Assembly: GCA_035340715.1 (NCBI GenBank)
Contig: DAOQTX010000038.1
Coordinates: forward strand, 1 to 28,807
Direction of reading: 5' to 3'
From: DAOQTX01 sp035340715
Lineage (GTDB): Bacteria; Bacteroidota; Bacteroidia; AKYH767-A; OLB10
DNA: 28,807 bases
The translations under genes and the position numbers were made by a program. Shown here one piece after another: positions 16,063 to 24,742 of the stretch; the first letter of the stretch is position 1; the number at the start of each line of letters is the position of its first letter. Below the pieces are notes generated by a model that had not been told where the DNA came from, ran no database searches, and saw only the letters and a program-made list of their open reading frames with translations.

Positions 16063-16081
16063 ACCGAATCGTTTCTGAAGT

Positions 16082-19000
16082 TTATAATTCAGTTTTTACA
16101 AAAGGAGTCTTAAATGTTTCGCCATTCGTTTCCAAGAATAGTAAATACGATCCTTGAGGGAGTTGGCGAATATCAATCGCATTGTCATTGCTATTTAATT
16201 TTCCGTCTGCAACTACTCGACCACTCAAGTCATAAATGGTATAATCAGTATTATCAGATTGTGCATCAAAGTTTTTCAGTATTAGGTAGTCTTGTGCAGG
16301 ATTAGGATACACAGCAATTTTTGATAACTGCAAATCATCTTGTCCACTGGTTTGACTGATATTGATATTGTCGAAATACAAGAAGTGACCATAATTGGAA
16401 ATGAACTTCATTCTGATCAATACTTTTGGCTGACCGGCATAGGTGCCTAAGCTGATCACATCGTTTCTCCATTCATTTGCCATAGGGGTAAAGGGGCTAT
16501 ATCCATATCCCGATGCAGTGCTCAGTGCTGCACCATATTTTGCATACAGCACATTCCATGTGGCTCCGCAATCTTGCGAAACTTCAACGACAAAACTGTC
16601 GCGTATGGTTGGTAAGATTCTCTTGTACGCTACATCAAAACTTAATTGAATGGATGGGTTGCTCAAACTAAGGTCGATGGGTTCAAACAACAATTCAGCT
16701 TTTCCATTCGCATTGTCATAAAAACCAATTTTCAGACATTGAGATGATAAACCAAATCCACCGGCTGCATTGCTTTGTGAAATAAAATTATCGCTTCCGC
16801 TTACAGTATAATTCGCAGAAGGAAAAACAGTTTCAAAATCTTCACTTATAGTGGGTACAATGCTATTAGTGTTGACCGTAAAGTGTGAGGATGAACTATC
16901 GTTAGCAGCATTTTGATCAGTTAAACCGTTGGGCGCAGTTACCCACGCTTCGATGCTGTATTGCCCACTCGATTGATTTATGTTCGGTAATGCTACTGCT
17001 GTACTGGATAATGTTGAAAGCAATCCATTCCATGCAAAACTCTGAATGGCTCCACCTTGTATGCGATATTGAATGGTTGCAGAAATGAGATCATTGGATC
17101 CGAAATTTTGGATCAATACTTCAGGAGCTATATTTCCATCGCAACTTTGTTTCGGTAGGTTGGTGAATGAAACCACTCCGGCATCTACGCTATTGAAAGT
17201 AGAAGTAGCTAAATCACTTTCCCAAATTCCTCTTCCGTAAGTGGCTGTTCTTATTTTTGAAATTGCAGGAAGAATTTCTAATTCACTGATCATAACATTA
17301 GGTAGACCATCATTGTAAGGCAACCAATCGGCCATATTATTGTCTTTGTAATAAACGCCTATGTCTGTGCCTACATAAATCATATCGTTTGATCCGGGTT
17401 GATATGCCAGGCAAGTGGCAGGTAAATTTGGAAGCGATTTTGAAATATTAGTCCAGGTAGCTCCTGCATCGGTCGATTTGTATATTTTCATGCCACTGTT
17501 ATATCCCGTTAGGGTAACCCACACATGCGCAGGGTTATCGCTGCTCACTTCTATATCGGTAAGAGCAACCGAAGATATAGGAAGTCCAACTGAAACATTA
17601 ACAAATGTAAATCCCGCATCATCCGATCGTTTTATAGAATTGTTCGAAGCAGCATAAATCACATTCGGATCGGAAGGTGCTATTTCTATACGTTGAAAAT
17701 CTGCTCCACTAAATACATTGGTAGTTAGTGAAGAAAATGAATTTCCACCGTCAGTCGATAAATACAAGTCCTGATATCCTATATAAACCCAATTTGGATT
17801 GCTTTCATTTATGGCAATAGGTGTAACCCAGGCACCGCTTTGACCCGAAGGAGCAACACCCGTAAAATTTCCTCCATTATTATTGGTGCGTCTGAAATTT
17901 CCATATTGACTGGATACAAATGCAATATTTGAATTGGTTGGATGCACGGCACAATCCATTCCATCACCTCCATATACTTTCCTCCATACAATACCATTGT
18001 TCTGATCAGAGCCATTGTCTTGTGCACCTGCATAATAAATGGAAGGATTGGTCTTTGATGAAGACATACGATAATATTGCTTGATATAGATTTTTGCTCC
18101 CAAGTCAACCCAGCTCACACCACCATTGGTGGTTTTGTAAATACTACCATCATTACAAGCATAGTAAGAGTTTGAAGAGCCCGGTATAAATTCTAAATGT
18201 TTTTGATCGACATGAATAGCACTGCTGTTAACGGTCCAACTGGTACCACCATTATTGCTACGAACCATATCCAATCCACCACAGATAACCACATTTTCAT
18301 CAACCGGACTTACCGCCAATACATTGTCGTAATAACCATAAAAAGTAGTTGTTCCACTGGGCTGCGTTTTATTTACAAAAGTTACTCCTTCATCCAATGA
18401 TTTGTAAAAGGGACCATTTTCACTTAAAGCATAAATTACGTTTGAATTAGCTGCGGTTACGTCAATCGACATACGTCCACTCGATCCTGCTAACAAGGTA
18501 TTGAATGGAAATGTAAGTCCGCCATCAACCGATTTATAGATTCGATCGCCTGAGGCTGCGTATACGATTGAAGGATTGCCAGGCTTAAATTCTAAATCAT
18601 AAAAATGACCGGATAATACTCGAATCCAACTTTGTCCGGCATCATTACTTCTGTAAATATAACTGCGCGAACTGGCCAACAAAACATCAGGATTTGATGG
18701 ATTGATAATCAGTCGTTGAATCACTTGTTTGTTTATTTGATCAAAGCCTCCAAATGAAAGAGCTGTCCAAGTTAAACCGCCATCGATCGATTTAAAAATT
18801 CCGGCAGTATATACACCGCCCCAAAAGTCACCGCCAACTTCATAGCCAAATGCATCTCCCGTAGCAACGTACAAAATGTTGGGTTGAATGGGATTGATGG
18901 CAATATCTCCTATTGAAATAGATGGAAGCAAATCGGAAGTAGTGGACCAATTTACTCCACCATCCGAACTCATCCACAATCCTCCACAAGCCGCGCCTGC

Positions 19001-19453
19001 ATACAACTTATTCGGATCAGTAGGGTCAATTCGCATAATGTTTATCCGGCCGGTTCCTCCTCCGGCATTTGGAATAGAGGGATGTCCTATATAAGACCAA
19101 TTACCGGCTGCGGACAATTTGTGATGTGCAAACTTTTCTTTTTCTTTTTTATACTCACGATACAATATACTGGGATCGAATTTTTTTCCATCGGGATACG
19201 TTCTCGATTCCATCAAATACGCATAGCGGGCAAACTGCTGATGACCACCATAAGCTGCATTTTCATTTTCATTCTCGTGTATGGATTTGTTTTTCCAATA
19301 TTCTACGAAAGCATTTTTCAAATCATAGAAATCAGGTGCCGGTTCGGTTCTATATGCATTTGAAGATTGAGGAATGCTTTGCAGCCAAGGCTGAGCAAAA
19401 GCAGAGAATGCTATAGGAAAAATAATAAGAGTGAAAATACTTTTTAGTTTCAT
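16082..19453 (-). CDS. large T9SS-secreted BNR/VPS10-like beta-propeller protein
   Basis: A 1123-residue exported protein. Signal peptide at 1-20 (ends SAFAQ). Residues about 110-745 contain many BNR/sortilin-type blades, seen as repeated S-x-D-x-G-x-[ST]-W and K-S-x-D-G-G-x-[ST]-[WF] motifs such as LWMSSDGGVNWS, IFKSIDGGLTWTA and IYKSTDAGATWTN, spaced 45-70 residues and often preceded by P-[ST]-[ND]-P-[ND]. They are followed by a CARDB-like adhesion sandwich (about 755-865), a MAM/jelly-roll-like domain (870-1030), and a T9SS type A sorting domain (1041-1123, IAVYPNPAQDYL, DLSGRVV, GSYLLFLE). BNR Asp-box propellers occur in sialidases and other glycan hydrolases, but no catalytic residues can be assigned, so binding to glycans or surfaces is the safer reading. 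First gene of a two-gene operon with the GloVer protein. Confidence 0.85.
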   Translation of the reverse strand: MKLKSIFTLIIFPIAFSAFAQPWLQSIPQSSNAYRTEPAPDFYDLKNAFVEYWKNKSIHENENENAAYGGHQQFARYAYLMESRTYPDGKKFDPSILYREYKKEKEKFAHHKLSAAGNWSYIGHPSIPNAGGGTGRINIMRIDPTDPNKLYAGAACGGLWMSSDGGVNWSTTSDLLPSISIGDIAINPIQPNILYVATGDAFGYEVGGDFWGGVYTAGIFKSIDGGLTWTALSFGGFDQINKQVIQRLIINPSNPDVLLASSRSYIYRSNDAGQSWIRVLSGHFYDLEFKPGNPSIVYAASGDRIYKSVDGGLTFPFNTLLAGSSGRMSIDVTAANSNVIYALSENGPFYKSLDEGVTFVNKTQPSGTTTFYGYYDNVLAVSPVDENVVICGGLDMVRSNNGGTSWTVNSSAIHVDQKHLEFIPGSSNSYYACNDGSIYKTTNGGVSWVDLGAKIYIKQYYRMSSSKTNPSIYYAGAQDNGSDQNNGIVWRKVYGGDGMDCAVHPTNSNIAFVSSQYGNFRRTNNNGGNFTGVAPSGQSGAWVTPIAINESNPNWVYIGYQDLYLSTDGGNSFSSLTTNVFSGADFQRIEIAPSDPNVIYAASNNSIKRSDDAGFTFVNVSVGLPISSVALTDIEVSSDNPAHVWVTLTGYNSGMKIYKSTDAGATWTNISKSLPNLPATCLAYQPGSNDMIYVGTDIGVYYKDNNMADWLPYNDGLPNVMISELEILPAISKIRTATYGRGIWESDLATSTFNSVDAGVVSFTNLPKQSCDGNIAPEVLIQNFGSNDLISATIQYRIQGGAIQSFAWNGLLSTLSSTAVALPNINQSSGQYSIEAWVTAPNGLTDQNAANDSSSSHFTVNTNSIVPTISEDFETVFPSANYTVSGSDNFISQSNAAGGFGLSSQCLKIGFYDNANGKAELLFEPIDLSLSNPSIQLSFDVAYKRILPTIRDSFVVEVSQDCGATWNVLYAKYGAALSTASGYGYSPFTPMANEWRNDVISLGTYAGQPKVLIRMKFISNYGHFLYFDNINISQTSGQDDLQLSKIAVYPNPAQDYLILKNFDAQSDNTDYTIYDLSGRVVADGKLNSNDNAIDIRQLPQGSYLLFLETNGETFKTPFVKTEL

Positions 19454-19504
19454 ACGTGATAGGAAGTGATTTTTTGTATAGGTAAAGATACAAAACCAAA
19501 TTGT

Positions 19505-19512
19505 TACTTTTG
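19505..19512 (+). promoter_or_regulatory. -7 element just before the GNAT gene
   Basis: TACTTTTG matches TAnnTTTG exactly. The nearest upstream TTG (19474-19476) is 28 bases away, longer than usual. The predicted start point falls at or just inside the ATG at 19517, so if the promoter is real the message is leaderless. Confidence 0.35.
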
Positions 19513-19516
19513 ATAG

Positions 19517-20014
19517 ATGATTACTACTGAAAGAACCGTTTTACGCGAATTATCGCATGGTGATTTCGAATTTATAATTGAATTATTGAATTCAGAAGAT
19601 TGGATTCGATTTATTGGTGACCGGAAAGTTTTTACAAAAGAAGACGCCATTCGATATATGGACAATGGCCCCATTAAGAGTTATCGGTCTAATAAAATGG
19701 GACTTTATTTGGCAAGCTGTATTGAAGATCAAAAGCCGATAGGTTTGTGTGGTGTTTTTAAAAGAGAGGAAGATTCAATGCCTGAGCTTGGTTTTGCTTT
19801 TTTAAAAGAGTATGAAGGGAAAGGATATGCTCATGAAACAGCACAAGCTTGCATGGATGATGTTAAACAGCGTTTGGAGATTGAAACTATTTGTGCCATA
19901 ACGGTAGCCTACAATCACCGATCGATCCGATTGCTTGAAAAGCTTGGTTTTACTTTTGATCGAAAATTTAAGATGGATAATGATCCGGAGGAACTTTTGA
20001 TGTATAAAACTTAA
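19517..20014 (+). CDS. GNAT-family N-acetyltransferase (RimJ/RimL type)
   Basis: A 165-residue cytoplasmic acetyltransferase. The N-terminus TERTVLRELSHGDFEFIIEL is the usual start of RimJ/RimL-like GNATs. Acetyl-CoA-binding motif A is visible as ELGFAFLKEYEGKGYAHETA (about residues 90-109, with the E-G-K-G-Y-A loop holding the pyrophosphate), and motif B as NHRSIRLLEKLGFTFDRKF (about 130-148). Such proteins acetylate amino groups of proteins or small molecules; the substrate cannot be told. Divergent from the BNR protein gene and 47 bases upstream of msrA, with which it may share a transcript. The ATG used fits the family start exactly, with no Shine-Dalgarno sequence before it. Confidence 0.88.
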   Translation: MITTERTVLRELSHGDFEFIIELLNSEDWIRFIGDRKVFTKEDAIRYMDNGPIKSYRSNKMGLYLASCIEDQKPIGLCGVFKREEDSMPELGFAFLKEYEGKGYAHETAQACMDDVKQRLEIETICAITVAYNHRSIRLLEKLGFTFDRKFKMDNDPEELLMYKT

Positions 20015-20061
20015 ATTGTGTTAACGGATGAACTCTTTTCAATGGTAAATGTTAGATAGAA

Positions 20062-20718
20062 ATGAAAAAGCAATTATTTCCTACTCTAATTTTGGTTTGG
20101 ATCATTCTGGTGTTTTTTTCCTGCCAAACTAACTCTAATCCAATAAACTCTATGAGCGAATCAAAAAATGAAATCTTATCCTCCGATCAACTCGATACCG
20201 CTACGTTCGGTGCCGGATGCTTTTGGTGTGTTGAAGCCATCTTTCAACAAGTGAAAGGTGTGGAGCATGTTGAGTCGGGATATGCAGGTGGCCATATTAA
20301 AAATCCGAGCTACGAAATGGTATGCTCCGGTAAAAGCGGTCATGCAGAAGTAATTCAGTTGTTGTATAATCCTCAACTCATTAGCTATGATGAATTATTG
20401 GAAATATTCTGGAAGACCCACGATCCCACAACGCTCAATCGACAAGGTGCGGATGTAGGTACTCAATATCGTTCTTCGGTATTCTATCACAACGAAGAGC
20501 AAAAGACTAAAGCGGAATATTATAAAAACAAATTAAACGAAGAGAAAGCTTATGATGATGCGGTAGTGACAACTATTGAAGCCTATACCAATTATACCAA
20601 AGCTGAGAAGTATCATCAAGATTACTATAACCAAAACCAAAATCAACCCTATTGCTCCTTTGTTATTCAACCCAAACTCGATAAGTTTAAAAAAGCGTTC
20701 CAATCTAAACTAAAGTAA
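20062..20718 (+). CDS. msrA: peptide methionine sulfoxide reductase A, lipoprotein form
   Basis: MsrA reduces the S-epimer of methionine sulfoxide in proteins. The 218-residue chain has a lipoprotein signal with lipobox FFSC (Cys21), so the enzyme should be anchored in the cell envelope facing the periplasm. The catalytic motif GCFWC has the nucleophile at Cys53 and a second Cys at 56. GYAGG (74-78), the GHAEVI stretch (93-98) and TLNRQGADVGTQYRS (124-138) are family hallmarks, and PYCSF gives a likely resolving Cys198 close to the C-terminus. Length is normal for an MsrA domain plus leader. No msrB is nearby. An envelope MsrA needs reducing power, and thiol-redox lipoprotein genes occur 4 kb away (24008-24721), though on the other strand. 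Confidence 0.94.
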   Translation: MKKQLFPTLILVWIILVFFSCQTNSNPINSMSESKNEILSSDQLDTATFGAGCFWCVEAIFQQVKGVEHVESGYAGGHIKNPSYEMVCSGKSGHAEVIQLLYNPQLISYDELLEIFWKTHDPTTLNRQGADVGTQYRSSVFYHNEEQKTKAEYYKNKLNEEKAYDDAVVTTIEAYTNYTKAEKYHQDYYNQNQNQPYCSFVIQPKLDKFKKAFQSKLK

Positions 20719-20744
20719 AACTCTTTTCGCTGAGAAAATAATTG

Positions 20745-20752
20745 TACTTTTA
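20745..20752 (+). promoter_or_regulatory. weak -7-like element before the phosphorelay operon
   Basis: TACTTTTA differs from TAnnTTTG only in the last base; no TTG lies at the right distance upstream. It would start transcription near 20759, 11 bases before the ATG at 20770. Read-through from msrA is an alternative. Confidence 0.25.
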
Positions 20753-20769
20753 AACAAGGATATTGAATT

Positions 20770-21141
20770 ATGAAAAATATACTTGTTGTAGATGACGAGC
20801 CGGATGTAAAATTTCTGTTTGATCTTCGTTTCAGGAAAGAGATCAAACAAGGATTGATCAATTTTATTTACGTTCACAGTGCGCAAGAGGCATTGAGCCA
20901 CTTACACGACTTTGCACTTTTGCCTGATAAATTAATTCTTTCCGATATCAATATGCCCGGTATGTCGGGATTCGAACTTTTGGAAAAAGTGCTCGAAGAA
21001 GTACCTAAAATGCACGTCATAATGATCACCGCTTATGGCGACAAGGCCAATGAAACGAAAGCACAAAAAATGGGTGCCAAGGAATTTGTAACCAAACCGG
21101 TGGACTTTAATTTTCTACGAAAATTAATTTTTGAACCTTAA
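20770..21141 (+). CDS. single-domain response regulator
   Basis: A 123-residue stand-alone REC domain with all residues for phosphotransfer: the acidic pair D8/D9, phospho-acceptor D59 in LSDINMPG, T87 in ITAYGD, and K109 in TKPVD. There is no output domain, so it acts by protein contact or as a phosphorelay intermediate. It closely resembles the N-terminal receiver of the next gene (both share an LRFRK-x-I-K stretch after the acidic pocket and DINMP-x-M-x-G), which suggests duplication. It is the first gene of a tightly packed operon: 6 bases separate it from the hybrid kinase. Confidence 0.92.
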   Translation: MKNILVVDDEPDVKFLFDLRFRKEIKQGLINFIYVHSAQEALSHLHDFALLPDKLILSDINMPGMSGFELLEKVLEEVPKMHVIMITAYGDKANETKAQKMGAKEFVTKPVDFNFLRKLIFEP

Positions 21142-21147
21142 AACACC

Positions 21148-22755
21148 ATGAGCGATATTCCTAAAGTTTTGATAGTTGATGATGAAACCGATTTGGAACA
21201 ACTCATCAATTTACGATTTCGTAAACAAATCAAGTCTTCTGAAGTAGAATTCCTTTTTGCGCATAATGGAGTTGAAGGATTGAAACTTTTAGATGAGCAC
21301 AATGACATTGATGTGGTGTTTACGGATATCAATATGCCGGTAATGGATGGCTTAGAGATGTTGGCTAATATTCTGGAGAAAGATTTGCCGGTGCGCACAA
21401 TCGTTGTTTCAGCCTATAGCGATATGGGCAATATTCGAACCGCCATGAACAGGGGCGCTTTCGATTTTATTACTAAACCAATCGACTTCGATGAGTTTGA
21501 TATGGTAATGGAAAAAAGCATCAATGACGTACGATTTATAAAAGATGCCGTTCAAACAAAGGCCGATTTGAAATTGGCTTTGGATGAAAAACAAATGGCC
21601 GAACTGGAAAAGGAAAAAGCAAGACAGTCAGAGAAAATAAAACAAGAATTTTTGGCCAATATGAGTCATGAAATTCGCACCCCCATGAATGCCATTTTAG
21701 GCTTGTCCGATCTGATGAGAAAAATGCCTTTAGAAGGGAAGTCAAAAGAATATGTGAAAATCATTCATCAATCGGCATCAAACTTATTGGTTATCCTGAA
21801 CGATATACTCGACCTTTCAAAATTAGAGGCGGGTAAAGTTGCACTTGAAAATATTGACTTTAGTTTGAAGGAAATTTCAGAAACAGTGATGGCTACTTTA
21901 GATGTAAAAGCAAAAGAGAAGAACCTTGAGTTTTACTATGTGTTGGATGATAAGTTACCTGAATTTGTTTCCGGTGATCCCTCTCGCTTAAGTCAGGTGC
22001 TGATTAATTTGCTCGGCAATGCACTTAAGTTTACCGACAAGGGAAGTGTGCATTTTGAAATGGCAAAGAGTAAAAGCAACGAACAAGGTATAAGTGTTGA
22101 ATTTTCTGTTCACGATACCGGTATAGGTATTGCCCCTGAAAAGCTCGACAGTATTTTTGAGAGTTTTACTCAGGAGAATAGCGCTACCTCACGAAAGTAC
22201 GGAGGCACCGGATTGGGATTAACCATTTCAAAACAGTTGGTTGAACTGCAAGGAGGAAAAATAATAGTGAGCAGTGAGCAGGGTAGAGGCTCTCAATTTA
22301 AATTCGAGCTTTTTTATCAGAATGCGCAACAGCGTAGCCAAAACACTGAAACAGAAGTTTTGAATGGTGATTTTTTAATTGGGAAGAAAATTTTATTGGC
22401 CGATGACAATGAATTCAATCAAATGGTGGCAGTGGATACGATTGAATCTTTTTGCAATCAAGTAATGGTTACTACGGCTTTAAATGGAATTGAAGTATTG
22501 AAATCGCTTGAAAAAGATCCATTTGATTTACTGCTGTTGGATGTTCAAATGCCTGAAATGGACGGATATGAAACAGCCCGGCAAATTCGGAACCATTTAA
22601 AAATGAATAGTCAGGTTTTGCCCATCGTGGCGATGACTGCCAACGCATCTCAAAACGATATTGAGCAATGTAAACAAGCCGGTATGGATAATTTTGTACC
22701 CAAACCTTTTACATCCGAACAATTATTGAGAATCTTGTTCAACTACTTAGGCTAA
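21148..22755 (+). CDS. hybrid histidine kinase, REC-HisKA-HATPase-REC
   Basis: A 535-residue cytoplasmic hybrid kinase. Receiver 1 (about 5-120): D11/D12, D60 (FTDINMP), S88, K110. A coiled coil (128-165) links it to HisKA with His174 in NMSHEIRTPMN. HATPase_c has N-box INLLGNALKF (286-295), G1 DTGIGI (323-328) and G2 GTGLGL (353-358). Receiver 2 (about 412-534): D419/D420, D465 (LLLLDVQMP), T497, K519. All catalytic residues are present. It has no PAS, GAF or membrane sensor, so its input is likely phosphorylation of receiver 1 or contact with another protein. With the Hpt protein and REC proteins encoded beside it, it can form a complete His-Asp-His-Asp relay. Confidence 0.94.
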   Translation: MSDIPKVLIVDDETDLEQLINLRFRKQIKSSEVEFLFAHNGVEGLKLLDEHNDIDVVFTDINMPVMDGLEMLANILEKDLPVRTIVVSAYSDMGNIRTAMNRGAFDFITKPIDFDEFDMVMEKSINDVRFIKDAVQTKADLKLALDEKQMAELEKEKARQSEKIKQEFLANMSHEIRTPMNAILGLSDLMRKMPLEGKSKEYVKIIHQSASNLLVILNDILDLSKLEAGKVALENIDFSLKEISETVMATLDVKAKEKNLEFYYVLDDKLPEFVSGDPSRLSQVLINLLGNALKFTDKGSVHFEMAKSKSNEQGISVEFSVHDTGIGIAPEKLDSIFESFTQENSATSRKYGGTGLGLTISKQLVELQGGKIIVSSEQGRGSQFKFELFYQNAQQRSQNTETEVLNGDFLIGKKILLADDNEFNQMVAVDTIESFCNQVMVTTALNGIEVLKSLEKDPFDLLLLDVQMPEMDGYETARQIRNHLKMNSQVLPIVAMTANASQNDIEQCKQAGMDNFVPKPFTSEQLLRILFNYLG

Positions 22756-22804
22756 TCCACTTTTATTGTTAAATCTTAATTTCTACCTTTCGGAAATCAT
22801 AGCA

Positions 22805-23155
22805 ATGCAAACACAACATCAACATACCGATCTAAAGTTTCTCAACTCGTTTACTGGAGGGGATGCAGAGAAGATGAAAAAATACATCAACATGTTTTTA
22901 GTCAACTCGAAGAAAATGGATGATGAAATCAATATGGCCGTTCAGCAAAATGATCGGACTGCTGTTAAATTGAAAGTGCATGCCCTCAAATCGCAACTGA
23001 GTTATATGGGGGCCAATGCTTTATCGCAGGAAGCAAGTTATATTGAAAACAATATTGAACAGTCGGGTGATGAAATGAATGCCCGTGTTATCGAACTGCT
23101 GGAACATATTGCCGAAGCTCGAATCGAACTGGAACAACAACTAAACCAAATTTAA
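22805..23155 (+). CDS. Hpt-domain phosphotransfer protein
   Basis: A 116-residue histidine phosphotransfer protein. The Hpt signature is KVHALKSQLSYMGA, with phospho-acceptor His59 followed by the usual LK and a Gly ten residues further. The rest is helical with charged, amphipathic segments, matching the four-helix Hpt fold. Start set at the ATG at 22805; an upstream in-frame TTG (22766) would add 13 residues unlike the family. It sits between the hybrid kinase and a membrane-anchored receiver, with a 6-base gap to the latter, so it probably passes phosphate from receiver 2 of the kinase to one or both stand-alone receivers. Confidence 0.88.
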   Translation: MQTQHQHTDLKFLNSFTGGDAEKMKKYINMFLVNSKKMDDEINMAVQQNDRTAVKLKVHALKSQLSYMGANALSQEASYIENNIEQSGDEMNARVIELLEHIAEARIELEQQLNQI

Positions 23156-23161
23156 CCTTAT

Positions 23162-23686
23162 ATGTCAGACCAATCTCATTACAAAGTCTTTGTTGTAGAT
23201 GACGATCAAATGCAATCGGAAATGATTGTCGATCAGATTAAAAAGCAATCTTCTTTTGAAGTGATCAGTTTTTCTAATGGAAAAGATTGTTTGAAAAACC
23301 TTCATTTAAATCCAAACATTGTAGTATTGGATTACCAATTAGACACGCAAGATCAAACAGCTTTGGATGGTTTGGATGTGCTGCAAGAAATAAAAAAAAC
23401 ATTGCCCGATTCGGAAGTAATTATGTTTTCAGGACAAGAAAAAATTGAAGTTGCTGTCAATACAATGAAATATGGTGCCTTCGATTATATTGTTAAAGGT
23501 GAAAGCGCTTTTCATCGATTAGAAAATACCATGATCAACATTCTGCGGAAATTCAAACTGACCAAACAAGCTAAAGTCTATCGAAAGCTGAGTTTAAGTT
23601 TAGGAATTGTGTTGATTGTCATGATCTTTGTTATCATGATATTGTTTCAACAAGGCGCCATTACAGCTAACCCGGGTTGGATGTAG
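23162..23686 (+). CDS. response regulator with C-terminal membrane anchor
   Basis: A 174-residue protein with an N-terminal receiver (about 7-125): acidic residues D13-D15, acceptor D57 in VVLDYQLD, S90 in MFSGQ and K112 in IVKGE. The loop after D57 is longer than usual (QLDTQDQTALDGLDVLQ), as in a class of Bacteroidota receivers. A basic linker (RKFKLTKQAKVYRKL, about 129-143) precedes one hydrophobic helix (about 144-163) and a short tail of about 11 residues. The basic side before the helix suggests the REC domain is cytoplasmic and tethered to the inner membrane. It has no DNA-binding, enzymatic or other output domain. As the last gene of the phosphorelay operon it is the most likely final acceptor, acting at the membrane. 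The stop lies 2 bases from that of the convergent trxA. Confidence 0.85.
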   Translation: MSDQSHYKVFVVDDDQMQSEMIVDQIKKQSSFEVISFSNGKDCLKNLHLNPNIVVLDYQLDTQDQTALDGLDVLQEIKKTLPDSEVIMFSGQEKIEVAVNTMKYGAFDYIVKGESAFHRLENTMINILRKFKLTKQAKVYRKLSLSLGIVLIVMIFVIMILFQQGAITANPGWM

Positions 23687-23688
23687 CA

Positions 23689-23994
23689 TTAACCATCAAT
23701 TAATTGATCGGTCGCAGATTTAAGATCACTCAATGAAAGCAAGCCACTTTTACGCCAAAGGACTTTTGCATTTTTATATAATATTAATGTAGGGATCGAT
23801 TGAATATTATAATACTGTGATATTTTTTGATTGTGATCGACATTGATCTTCAACACTCTCACTTTTGAACTATTTAGAGTTGCATACTCTTCCAACATAG
23901 GTGCCATAATCTTGCAGGGACCACACCAATCGGCATAAAAATCAACCAATGTAGGTTTGTCGGCTGAAATAATGTCTTGAAATTTTTCTTTCAT
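23689..23994 (-). CDS. trxA: thioredoxin
   Basis: A 101-residue cytoplasmic thioredoxin with the active site WCGPCK (Cys24 and Cys27) in FYADWCGPCK, and the cis-Pro loop in SIPTLILY. Length and order of strands match classical Trx. No signal peptide. It is the second gene of an operon, 13 bases after a rhodanese-thioredoxin lipoprotein, so the pair supplies a cytoplasmic and an envelope dithiol protein. trxA is used as a general symbol; another thioredoxin elsewhere in the genome may be the housekeeping one. Confidence 0.92.
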   Translation of the reverse strand: MKEKFQDIISADKPTLVDFYADWCGPCKIMAPMLEEYATLNSSKVRVLKINVDHNQKISQYYNIQSIPTLILYKNAKVLWRKSGLLSLSDLKSATDQLIDG

Positions 23995-24007
23995 TTTCCA
24001 GCTGCGA

Positions 24008-24721
24008 TTAGCGATACTTTTCCAGCACCTTTAAAATGTCAGATTTACTTTGGTAGCCCACCGTTCTTTCTTTTTCTTCTCCACTTACCAAATATACTAA
24101 AGTTGGCATAGCATTCACTTTATATTCAGCAGCCAATTGCTCATAAACATCAACATCTACACGTATTATTTCTACTACACCTTTTAACTCTGTGTTAAGT
24201 TCATTCAAATCGGGTTCCATTTTTTTGCAAGGGATGCACCATTCTGCATAAAAATCGATCAGCACCAGGGATTGAGTAGCAATAGTGTTTCGTATTAGAG
24301 CATCATCTGACTTTATCTCTGAATTTTCATTGGGTGTTTCAACAATCGGAAGCTTTTCTGCCTGCCATTGATTGATTCCGCCTTCGAGCATGTACAATTT
24401 TTTGAAACCGGCTTTCAGCAATAGAGTCATGGCTTTGTCGCTACGGCTTCCCGAACGGCAGTAAATATAAATCGGATTTAAAGGATCGAGTTTGGTAATG
24501 GATGCCGCAAAATCCTCGCGATAGAAATCAATGTTTACCGCACTGGCTATAAAACCGCTATTGTATTCTTCGGGGGTACGTACATCAAGCAGCACAGCCG
24601 ACTTGTCTTTTTGAAGCTGTTCGTTAAAATCTTTTGGCGATAGATAATGGGTTTGTGCTCCGGTATTGCACGAAAGTAATAGAACAGAAAACAGGCATAT
24701 GGCCCAAGAATAAAATCTCAT
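24008..24721 (-). CDS. rhodanese-thioredoxin fusion lipoprotein
   Basis: A 237-residue envelope protein with two redox/sulfur domains. A lipoprotein signal ends in LLLSC (Cys18), so the mature protein is anchored and probably periplasmic. The rhodanese domain (about 26-128) has LLDVRTPEEYNSGFIASAVN and the active-site loop C88-RSGSRS, a complete single-domain sulfurtransferase loop able to carry a persulfide. The thioredoxin domain (about 138-237) has WCIPCK (Cys162/Cys165) and the cis-Pro motif AMPTLVY. Fusion suggests that the Trx half reduces or unloads sulfur bound on Cys88. It is followed by trxA (13 bases). A Crp-family regulator gene ends 150 bases upstream behind a terminator. Confidence 0.9.
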   Translation of the reverse strand: MRFYSWAICLFSVLLLSCNTGAQTHYLSPKDFNEQLQKDKSAVLLDVRTPEEYNSGFIASAVNIDFYREDFAASITKLDPLNPIYIYCRSGSRSDKAMTLLLKAGFKKLYMLEGGINQWQAEKLPIVETPNENSEIKSDDALIRNTIATQSLVLIDFYAEWCIPCKKMEPDLNELNTELKGVVEIIRVDVDVYEQLAAEYKVNAMPTLVYLVSGEEKERTVGYQSKSDILKVLEKYR

Positions 24722-24742
24722 TGTGATAAAAATAAAATATGG

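Noticed and set aside
23695..23708. Perfect 14-bp palindrome ATCAATTAATTGAT at the 3' end of trxA
   Set aside because: It lies inside the last codons of trxA and is pure AT-rich symmetry; no U-tract follows on either strand and it is not near a promoter.
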